DNA of 64,000 bases. Origin: Zoroaster sp. YZ-2022 (taxonomy: Eukaryota > Echinodermata > Asteroidea > Forcipulatida > Zoroasteridae). Position numbers and translations under genes: made by a program. The notes below the pieces were generated by a model. It saw only the letters and a list, made by a program, of their open reading frames with translations, had not been told where the DNA came from and did no database searches. Shown here piece by piece: positions 35,901 through 47,900 of the stretch (position 1 is the first letter of the stretch; the number at the start of each line of letters is the position of its first letter). The stretch is from positions 13,861,777 to 13,925,776 of the forward strand of contig CM055828.1 in NCBI GenBank assembly GCA_029582265.1. The letters are read 5' to 3'.

Positions 35901-38900
35901 TTCTTCAGGTTTGTTATATTGAGAGGTGATGACTTGAGGAAGGAACATTTGTGATCCAATATCATGTAAAAAAGGAGTAATTTTCCACACTCATTTCATT
36001 CCGTTACGTTGTAGGCCTATATTAAATTCCGTATATTGCTGTGTTTACGTATTCTGTGCACACGCGATATGGGCTATTCGTACATACAGGAAATAGTAAT
36101 TCAGCATATTGTTTCACTTAACCTTCCGGTTTCGACCGGAAGGAAAGGTCAGATTGGGGTCACGTCTGAAAAGGAAATGTGACATAGTTCAAGATCTTTA
36201 AGATGGTGAAAAGATTGTGAAAATATCTTCAATGGTTCATGAGATATGATTTTTTGAAATTTTCAACTTCCGGTTTCGACCGGAAGGAAAGGTCAGATTG
36301 GGGTCACGTCTAAAAACGAAAAATCACATAATTCAAGACCTTTCAGATGATGCAAAGATTGTGAAAATATCTTTTGTGGTTCATGAGATATAATTTTTTG
36401 AAATATTAAACTTTGATTTAGCGTAATTCGGCACCTGATGACGTCACCATGACGTCACCATGACGTCACAGCGAACGGTTTCGTCAGCTTGTTATGTTCT
36501 GTTCACGTGTTAAGTTTCAAGGCTGTATATGCTGAGCAAAAATGCCTTTGTTGCCGGACAAGCGCCACTGAGAAGGAGAAGTAAACAAAAAACAGTACAA
36601 AAACAATAGGTGTTTGCGCTGTCGCTCGAACACCTAATTAAAATGTACCTATAAAATTGTTCTACATGTATGTAAACTACTTATGTGTATTATCTTAGTA
36701 AGTTTGTTAATTGTTATCAATGTATAGTACCCTATTTAGGCTCGTAAAATATGCAGTTTTTCCGTGATAAGTGTTTTGGTTTTTTTCTTGTCTGTCCGTT
36801 CGTACGTCTTGTAAGGCATCCCCAACACAAGCAACCGCTTACCGGGACATACCTCCATTTCATTCTTTCTTATGTCTAATAGGTTACTTATAAATGTATT
36901 AATACTGTTATCTGTATACTTTGACTTGAGAACTATGAAATGGAAATAAATGTAAATGAATTGAATTGAATGTGTTCAACTCCAGTCAGTTCGTTGAGAT
37001 CACCCGGGGTCTCACTCTACAGCCCAGCGACATCTTGGTTAGTTTTAATGTTGTCTCCCTTTTCACCAATGTCCCAACTGAAGAGACATGCCTCCTGGTG
37101 AAGGAGAGACTCAAACAAGACATTTCCCTTCATGACCACACATCACTCTCCCCTGCACAAATACATCATCTGTTACTAACGTGTGTTTCTTCTAGGCTTG
37201 GGCGGTTCCACAATTTCTGGAGCCGGTTCAGTTCCAAAAAAAAACTTGGTTCCATGTCGGAACCGGTTCCAAGAAATTCAAAGAAAAACATACGGATTAA
37301 TGAAAATAATAAAACATTCAGTCTATTCAAACTTTGTTAAGCCCTGATGCAAAGGAGTTTCATGTTTCAACCACAAATGCAGTGATGATAATGTTGTTTA
37401 CTTTAAGATATGTTTCAAACATTTTAAGGAAACATGGAAACGTTTCAGCATGGTTTAAGTTAGAGATTTATTTCATTATCCTACCGTTAGCATGTAACTT
37501 TACAAGCCGTGCTATACATTCCGTGCATACAACTTTGTTTTCTCACTGCCCGTAAGGATTCACTTTCGCCGCAATGTCTGTGGAAATCCAGAAGCTTTGC
37601 ACATGCTTCAGGGGTTGGAGCAATTAAACAATTGTACCACACCCTATACACAAGGTACAGTACTACCATCCATGCCATATTGAAAGTACATTAAGAACAC
37701 TAGTAACATGACTATTACATGTGACTTTGTCACATCTCCATGACCAAAGTATCCATGTTATGGGGCCAATTTATAAACAACTCAGTGACACACAATGCAT
37801 AATACTAATGTACAGACATTGCAGTCATCAGTTGTGTGTGGCGCCTTCTCAAGTTCACTGCGGTCTAGAGTTACATTTTGTCGGTGGTATCGGGAGTATA
37901 CTGGATCCCCTGTGAGTGTGGAAAAGTCTACATCGGGGAAACAGGACGGAACCTCCCAACGAGACTGAAAGAACACCGAGCACATGGCCGCAGAGGAGAT
38001 TTTGAGAAGTCAGCCACTGAGAAGCACTCCCACATCAAGGACCACCAAATCGACTGGCAGGCAGCTCAACTCATCACACCGATCAACACCTGGCACCCCA
38101 GATGCATCAGAGAGGCCATCGAGATCTTCAAGCACGACACAGTTCCACAGGACAATGGTTTCTACATCAGCGATATTTGGCAACCCCTACTACGGACCGA
38201 AGGATCTTCTATATCCAAAGTCCACAACCCACCCCAGACTGAGGGATCTCCTACATCCTAAGTCAACTACCTTCCCTCCCCTATGCTTGTTAACAACTGA
38301 TTCAGTTCAGTGAGCACACACTCCAAGGATCCCAGTCCCACCAGTTTCCTGCCTGAACGCTTCAACACACTAGTCCTCCAGCATTCAGTCTTTGCGTGAT
38401 CCTCCAGCAGTCTACTCACGCAGCAGCATTTCTCAGAGTCCAGCATTCTCCTGAAGACAATCAGAGCATACTGATCGAAACGTCGAGTTGTAAACTCCAG
38501 TTCTTTTCATAACTAATTACCACTCAATTGTGAATTTCACATGGTGTCACCGCAAGTAGTCTTTACTTATCCTCTTCAGCATGCAAAGCTACAGGTTTAC
38601 CTATATATATGTACAGTAGTTGGTGTAATGAAAATAACACATTTCTTCTTGGATGTGTAACTCCAACTGGTATCACCAGACAGAATCTCAATAAAGGGAG
38701 TTGGGGAGACAGAATTCATGATTCAGTGGAATATCCTTGGAAAATCTTTTGGGAGATCAACTTGTGTTCAAGAGAACGGTATCTTACACACACACATTTA
38801 ATTCGTAATGCACTATAAATACGCTGATGAAGTGCACATTCTTTGACTACATTGTGCCTTTACTTTTAAACTAACCTTTTAGTCGTTCTGACAAGTCTGG

Positions 38901-41900
38901 TCGTCCAACAGTTTTAAGTATCATGGCAAGAATGGCTGTACCATCAGCATTGTGTTGGAGCTTGCTACGCCATGTCACCAGCATGTTAAAAGCCTTTTCT
39001 TCAGAATATGGAAAGTCTTTGTTTATTCTAGTAATCGTGTTGCTGTCTAGCTTTAAGAATGTGCCCATTTCCTGCCACTCAGTTGCAATGTGCTCACTCA
39101 ATTCTCGAAGAACCTGATCAGAAGGATTCACTTGATAGCCTGTCACAATAAGATTGAAAAAGAGCGTGTTAAGGTATACATAGAATGATCTTCTGATTAT
39201 CAGAAACACTCCATCAAACATGTACCCAATTACATTCAAACCAGGAGTGAAACTGTGTGAGTGAAAACCAGTACTTACATGTAATTATTTGCTTGACATG
39301 GGAGATCGGTCATTAGATACAGTAGATAGATAGATAGATAGAAAGATACATGTAGATAGATAATGGTTTATTGCAAAGGAGTCCCTTTTTGGTCATATGT
39401 TATATACACGTACATGTAATACTTTTAAGGTTTGCATGGTGGAAAGTGATTGCAGTAACACCATGTTGTAATCTCTCTCGAGTTGTATGATCTGAGAAGA
39501 ACCTGCAGGTAACTTGACATTTTGGTCAGTGTGCTCTGACCTATTTTATGTTTTACAGGTATTTTGTTTATTCAATATTTACATCTGAGATGCACACTAA
39601 ATTAGAAATTTAATTGGAACCGGTGTCATTTGAACCGATTAACCCTCCTATGCCCAGGCTGAAATTTGGCCCAGTAAGCACCACACCCACAGACAGTCAC
39701 TTGAGTATTTTTGGTTGCATTGCCAATTGTTCACACATGTGTATCAGAGCATACTGATCGAAACGTCGAGTTGTAAACTCCAGTTCTTTTCATAACTAAT
39801 TACCACTCAATTGTGAATTTCACATGGTGTCACCGCAAGTAGTCTTTACTTATCCTCTTCAGCATGCAAAGCTACAGGTTTACCTATATATATGTAGTTG
39901 GTGTAATGAAAATAACACATTTCTTCTTGGATGTGTAACTCCAACTGGTATATAGTGTACATGTATCACCAGACAGAATCTCAATAAAGGGAGTTGGGGA
40001 GACAGAATTCATGATTCAGTGGAATATCCTTGGAAAATCTTTTGGGAGATCAACTTGTGTTCAAGAGAACGGTATCTTACACACACACATTTAATTCGTA
40101 ATGCACTATAAATACGCTGATGAAGTGCACATTCTTTGACTACATTGTGCCTTTACTTTTAAACTAACCTTTTAGTCGTTTTGACAAGTCAGGTCGTCCA
40201 ACAGTTTCAAGTATCATGGCAAGAATGGCTGTACCATCAGCATTGTGTTGGAGCTTTCTACGCCATGTCACCAGCATGTTAAAAGCCTTTTCTTCAGAAT
40301 ATGGAAAGTCTTTGTTTATTCTAGTAATTGTGTTGCTGTCTAGCTTTAAGAATGTGCCCATTTCCTGCCACTCAGTTGCAATGTGCTCACTCAATTCTCG
40401 AAGAACCTGATCAGAAGGATTCACTTGATAGCCTGTCACAATAAGATTGAAAAAGAGCGTGTTAAGGTATACATACTATGATCTTCTGATTATCAGAAAC
40501 ACTCCGTCAAACATAATGTACCCAATTACATTCAAACCAGGAGTGAAACTGTGTGAGTGAAAACCAGTACAAAGTTTACATGTAATTATTTGCTTGACAT
40601 GGGAGATCGGTCATTAGATACAGTAGATAGATAGATAGATAGATAGAAAGATACATGTAGATAGATAATGGTTTATTGCAAAAGGAGTCCCTTTTTGGTC
40701 ATATGTTATATACACGTACATGTAATACTAAAGGTTTGCATGGTGGAAAGTGATTGCAGTAACACCATGTTATAATCTCTCTCGAGTTGTATGATCTGAG
40801 AAGAACCTGCAGGTAACTTGACATTTTGGTCAGTGTGCTCCGACCTATTTTATGTTTTACAGGTATTTTGTTTATTCAATATTCACATCTGATGCACACT
40901 AAATTAGAAATTTAATTGGAACCGGTGTCATTTGAACCGATTAACCCCCCTATGCCCAGGCTGAAATTTGGCCCAGTAAGCACCGCACCCACAGACAGTC
41001 ACTTGAGTATTTTTGGTTGCATTGCCAATTGTTCACACATGTGTATAAGTGTGTTGGAGATAGTGGCAAAGTCAAACACACTTGTGTACAGTATGTCTTA
41101 CAAGTTATATGCAGAGTCACACAGAGCTGTGTATGTACTGCACAAGTTACAGTCGAGTGGTTTTGGTTTGACCTCCTACCAGAGCCACATGTCCTTGCAT
41201 GTATTTGAGTGCACTGCACAAAGTCAATGGGTTGGGAGTGACATACAAATTTTGAGTGTCTTTGATTGTTAAACCTATAGGAGGGTTAAACAAAAGATAG
41301 TTTGGAATTGGATAGAATAGTTTATCTATCAGAACTGCCCAAGCCTACTACATGTACCTACGTTACACTAGAAATCCTTGGTCACCACCTGATCAGAATC
41401 ATTGCCAAAGATACTAAATATATAAAATAGACTACAACTTACCCGGAGTCATGGTTTCTGGTACTCCAGTATATGAGTGTACTGGTGCTGTAGAGGATAC
41501 CGGAGACACAAGAAAATCCCTTGGGGTCTTGAGGATGTGTCCAGGATTATGTGACTGGTTTGATGGAAGCCATGCAACAAAGGGCTTCTGAACATGTACA
41601 GGTTGTAATTGCTGTACCATCATCTTGTCTGCTGAGGATGTTGTTACTGATGGTTTATTGTACATGTACATGTATGCTTTTTCTTTTTCCAGAAAGAAAA
41701 CATACCTATAGTTATTTTCAGAAATACTACAGAAATACTAAAGTTTTCCTAAAGCAATAGTTGTTTAATTAATAATTACAGAAAAGGCAAAAAGTGGGTG
41801 GGGGGGGTTCATATCCCACATCAACCCTGAGATTAATGCCCATAAATAATTGTTAGTCTGTATAAGGCAACTTCAATCAATTTAATCAGTTGTTTTACAG

Positions 41901-44900
41901 ATTCTGTTGATAAGATATAAAAGCAAATTCTGCAAGAGTTATAAGTTTATGTTTGGATTCTGACAACGAAATATTATCTAGAACAAGTATACATACAATT
42001 TGTCGTGTTTTTCTCATAGTGACGAATTGGCATTTTTTGGGAAAAGGAGGTTTTCACAGTTTTATGGTGTCTAATTTCATTTCTGAAAGTTTGAAATCCA
42101 AATTCTGGATGGTTTTAGAGTTACAGACACCCATGACTGGATGGTTTTAGAGTTACAGACACCCCCTGACTGGATGGTTTTAGAGTTACAGACACCCCCT
42201 GACTGGATGGTTTTAGAGTTACAGACACCCCTGACTGGATGGTTTTAGAGTTACAGACACCCCTGACTGGATGGTTTTAGAGTTACAGACACCCCCTGAC
42301 TGGATGGTTTTAGAGTTACAGACACCCCCTGACTGGATGGTTTTAGAGTTACAGACACCCCTGACTGGATGGTTTTAGAGTTACAGACACCCCTGACTGG
42401 ATGGTTTTAGAGTTACAGACACCCCTGACTGGATGGTTTTAGAGTTACAGACACCCCCTGACTGGATGGTTTTAGAGTTACAGACACCCCTGACTGGATG
42501 GTTTTAGAGTTACAGACACCCCTGACTGGATGGTTTTAGAGTTACAGACACCCCTGACTGGATGGTTTTAGAGTTACAGACACCCCCTGACTGGATGGTT
42601 TTAGAGTTAGACACCCCTGACTGGATGGTTTTAGAGTTACAGACACCCCCTGACTGGATGGTTTTAGAGTTACAGACACCCCCTGACTGGATGGTTTTAG
42701 AGTTACAGACACCCCTGACTGGATGGTTTTAGAGTTACAGACACCCCTGACTGGATGGTTTTAGAGTTACAGACACCCCTGACTGGATGGTTTTAGAGTT
42801 ACAGACACCCCTGACTGGATGGTTTTAGAGTTAGACACCCCTGACTGGATGGTTTTAGCGTTACAGACACCCCCTGACTGGATGGTTTTAGAGTTACAGA
42901 CACCCCTGACTGGATGGTTTTAGAGTTACAGACACCCCTGACTGGATGGTTTTAGAGTTACAGACACCCCTGACTGGATGGTTTTAGAGTTACAGACACC
43001 TCCTGACTGGATGGTTTTAGAGTTACAGACACTCCTGACTGGATGGTTTTAGAGTTACAGACACCCCCTGACTGGATGGTTTTAGAGTTACAGACACCCC
43101 CTGACTGGATGGTTTTAGAGTTACAGACACCCCCTGACTGGATGGTTTTAGAGTTACAGACACCCCTGACTGGATGGTTTTAGAGTTACAGACACCCCCT
43201 GACTGGATGGTTTTAGAGTTACAGACACCCCTGACTGGATGGTTTTAGAGTTACAGACACTCCTGACTGGATGGTTTTAGAGTTACAGACACCCCTGACT
43301 GGATGGTTTTAGAGTTACAGACACCCGCTGAACGGCAAATATGCCAAAAAGTCACATTATGTTTTTTACATACTGACGAATCCATTCAGCGGGCTGGTAA
43401 CCATTATCGTTACATGTATGTACATGTACGTGTTTGAGTGTACCAGTTTCTCTCCGCAGACAGACAGAGTGATAATTTTAACACAAAACTTCAAGCTTTT
43501 AAATGTTGTAGTTTGTACAAACTTGTAATATCAATGAATTTGGACTAATAACATCTTACCGTCATGTAATGAATTTGATTGTATTATTAAAAAGGTATGT
43601 AAAGTTGAACATGACTGATAATACAATCACGGATACGTAGGATTGTGTACAAACACATGGGAGGCAAATACATGCGGTTGTAATTTTTTGTTTTTTACAT
43701 AGTGACGAATAAGCAAACGTTTGTGCACAAAAAGAATGGGAGAGTGCACAGGGATTGTTTTTTACATAGTGACGAATAAGTTCAAGACATCGGTAAGAAT
43801 ACTTAAACAGTATATTTTCCAAAATAAATGAAGGTACTTGCCAAAAAATATTACTATTACGTAGGTGACAAAACATAATGAATCTGTTATTAAATGAACT
43901 TTGAAAAGTATCAGCAAAAATATGTCTAACTTAAAACTCGATTTACTCAAAACGCATTATTTGCCGATTTGTCACTATGAGAAAAACACGACGAATTGTT
44001 CTACTCCTAACCACAGTGACCTTGACCTTTGCTCTCATAATTAGTGACCTGGGGACAAACCTTCTTTTAAGTTTGGATGAAGAAATATGATCAAAATCTT
44101 AAGTAGCTATCATTCAGTTTCAAATAAAGATGATCTAATCTTGAACCTTTTGACCCATAAATCAATATTTACTTGGACAAAAAACACATCTTAACTTTTC
44201 ATGTGGAAACAAACTAAATAGATGGCCAGAAGAATTACACAGACGATAGCAATATCTGTCAAGCTTTTACAACTCAGGGTTTGTCAGAAAAATTCAGTAA
44301 CCAAATTACTGAAAACTATCAAAGTACTATGGGAATATACATCTTAAAAAGTTAGCATACCATCAATCACTATTGCAAGATCCATACGATGACATAACTT
44401 CAGTGCTTTGGACAGATTTCCATATGCATCTTCTCTCCGGGATAAATTTCTCCAAGCAAAGAGCATGTTCACTGTCTTTTCTTGTGTAGAATGATAGTCT
44501 TGATTTATGGCTTTTAATATGTGATATTGTAGCCCAAGGTAAGTACCAAGCTTTTGCCACTCTGTACCTAATTGAAAACTCAGCTGAACAAGTTCAATGT
44601 CAGTAGGGACTCTTGGCATTTGACTCTCTGTGATAAATATTAATAAATAACCTTCATCAACACCAATAAAAGCAAAATATGCAACTACTAGATATAGCAT
44701 GTGAATGGTTTATAACTGAATAACAAAATACATTATGTAGGGCAAATTTGTTTATTGTTTATTGTTTCAGAGCATCCTTCATCCATGAATATAGTCATAT
44801 CCATGAATATACATGTAGTCATATCCATGAATATAGTCATATCCTTCATCTTGACCATCTTGACCAGTCGTTTAATAGGATGTCCCAAACACCCATAATC

Positions 44901-47900
44901 TTAAAGTGAACATGTTAGAATCAGTGCTCGGAGTTACTGGTTACTTCACCAAAATATTAACCAAAATTTTCCCAACGGCGACACAAACTTTTTTTTTACT
45001 GTGGGTCATTCCACGTAAAATCTCACACTATCCGAGGTCAATCTCACAGATTTTTTTTTTACTTCCTAGGTTTGTTTGGTTGTATGAGAAAACTCCAAAA
45101 CTGAGATTTGAACATTTTTGGTCATGTGGTTTGTGAGTTACAGGTTGTTGAACTTTTTTACCTTCCGTTTGACCTACAACTTTGGAAATCTGTAACTCCG
45201 GTTAAGAATATCGTAAGAAAGTGATTTTTATGTTAAATGAAAGCTCTTATCATCACAAATTATCCACTTTGCAATTTGGATAATTTTTTTTAAAAATAAA
45301 CAAGTGACCTTTGACCCTGCGCTAGCCGCAAAATTAAAATTCATGAAATTCTGTCAAACAAAGGCCCAAAGTATACTCATTGTTTATACCAAATATAAAA
45401 ATGGGCTCTGAAGTACATGTACATGTATGTGCAGGGCACTCCAATGCTGATGTACAGTGTACATGTACATTATGTACATGCATACATATTGTGAAGCAAA
45501 AATGCATTCCTTTAACTTCTTTGCCTGCAAACTCATACAGTTGTTGAGGTGTGATTATTTGATTGTCATAAGACCTTTGAAGGCTTTGCTTTAGAGGCAA
45601 GACATTTTAGGGTACCTGAAACACCATCACATGCAGTTTCCCACGAGAAGTTGCAAAGAAGTGCCACTCTGCTGGAACACGGAGGACCTACAACATTCCC
45701 CCAAAATTTGCTTGCAAAACTAATCAAGCATCGGAGGGAATACTTCAGAACAGAAAAGGCTTACAATGAACCATGAGTGAACTACATGTACTGTACTGAA
45801 TATAGATTTGAAACATGTCCTTGCATGGTCTGCATTTACACCAAATTTTTATTTTCCTAAAAAGTGGATAATTTGTGATGATAAAAGTTTTCATTTAACA
45901 TAAAAATCACTTTCTTACGATATTCTTAACTGGAGTTACAGATTTCCAAAGTTGCAGAGGTCAAACAGAAGGTAAAAAGTTCAACGACCTGTAACTCACA
46001 AACCACATGACCAAAAACGCTCAAATTTCAGTTTTGGAGTTTTCTCATACAACCAAACAAACCCAGAAAGCAAAAAAAAATCTGTGAGATTGACCTCGGA
46101 AAGTGTGTGATTTGACGTGGAATGACCCATATTGGTTTCAGTCGGTTAACTGACCCAGCACTAGATAGAATCATCATCTATAACCTCATGATCAAGGGGT
46201 GTACCTGAATAGAGACATTTGTGTCAGTTAATAGGGAATATGCTTGTTACGCGTGACATAGAGAATTCAGTTAAGAGTTAGTTCAAAATTTACCAAATTG
46301 AATGCCAAATTGAATTGGAAGAACTCACTGAATTGTTGAATTTTGTCAACCATCTTCACGTTTCCAACAAGTTCTAAAAGCTCCTGAAGTAATTCCAACT
46401 GAGTTGGTGATAGCTTTCCACGTTCCTCTAATAATGAGAATAGCTGGAATACATCCTTCAGTTTACTGACTGCCTGCCTTCCAAGGTAATCTTTGCAATA
46501 ATGTTTCATCTTGTCCATTTCTGAGTTTGAAGTGTTGTCAGCTATCTCAAGAAGAAGGCGCCTGACAATGAATTATAACATTGGTAAAATGTTAATACTC
46601 CTTCATTATCGTCATACCTGTATAGGCTTGGGCGATGACACGATAATATCGAATATCATGATAATATCGAATATCGCGATATATTTTTTTTTATTCGATT
46701 ATGATATCAAGAACTTTTCAAATTATCGAGATATCGGTAAATCGCGATGAAAAAAATATATCGCAAAGAAAAAAAATATATCGCGATTAAAAAAAAAATC
46801 CTCGACTGTCAGTCGGGTCAGAAATTCCATGGAAAAAACTTAGGGAAGTCTTTTCAGCTTTCGGAAGTGAGAAACAAAATCGAACTACTTTTGTGGTAAG
46901 CCGACTGTCAGATCACAGTCAGGGCATTGTTTAAAATCCACTGCCACTCAAAGAAATCTACTCAGACGGATTAAGTGTTAAGATTGAATGGGGTATTTGA
47001 TCCAACAATGTGTAGACAATGTTAACGTCTCACTTCTAGCCGTGGTAGTCTGTGACTCTGGTTGGCGCACCATGTGAGTACATTATATCGTGCATATTTA
47101 AATATATGCAGAATATGGGCGTTACCTTAAAAATCGACAATAAAATAACATTTGCAGTAAGTGCAGGTGACCAGTGCTCTGTGCTCACATTAGTCATCAA
47201 TAAATCATGGATCGGCAGCGGCTCGATCAAAGTTGGGGAATTACATGTAGGACACTATTCTATTATACCATACTGGGACTCTTGTCTAGTGACAAAACAC
47301 ATACGCACTCTTGATAAATACGTGACGTTTATTTAAAATAGTGTGAATACAATCCAAACTCGGGTCAGTCTCATTTTCCGCAGTGCAAATGACGTGTCAC
47401 AATCACATAGTTTTATTCTCTACGGTACTATGTAGGAATAAACCTAGTCACGTGTTTATACTATGACCCAGTCACGTGGAAACAATGTACATGTACAGTA
47501 TCTCACATGGCTCTGCCAAGTAAGATGGTTATTGAGAAAGAGGAAGGTTTGCAGTAGCACCATGTAATATCTCTTATGAGTTATAATAGTGTTGATTCTT
47601 AGAAGAAGCAGTGGTTTGAAAACTCGACGTTCTGGAGACTGGATCCTGCAAAGGGCGTGCATGGTATGTGTGCTTACTGACATGTCAGTAGGCCTGTGAT
47701 ATATCCTACATGTACATGGAATACTCATCTTTAAGTAAAACAAAAAACAAGGTTGGTGGCAACCATAGAGGTATTTTATACTTACCTAAAGATGCTGAAT
47801 TTGCTGGTTTTAGTATTATTGATCACATGTCTGTAATTATTACAGTGTAAGTGTATGATCTGCAACAGGTCATTCCTATGAATGAGCTCCATCATTTCCC

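Larger units (their letters stand above)
38461..41044. repeat. Tandem segmental duplication of about 1.29 kb carrying a death-domain exon
   Basis: Unit 1 (about 38461-39743) and unit 2 (about 39744-41044) are nearly identical including intron sequence. Each holds PLE terminus, death-domain exon, a TAGA microsatellite, an inverted PLE-terminus fragment and the start of a TTAA element. Small indels separate them (for example 39950-39962 in unit 2). The joint falls at TGTGTA/TCAGAGC. Confidence 0.95.

Noticed and set aside
36966..38261. GIY-YIG nuclease as a host DNA-repair gene
   Set aside because: The upstream SLFTNVP reverse-transcriptase block and downstream PLE terminus identify it as part of a Penelope-like element.
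42104..43326. GTTTTAGAG in a regular 32/33-bp array, recalling a CRISPR repeat
   Set aside because: Units are strictly tandem with no unique spacers, the context is an animal intron, and the word match is coincidental.
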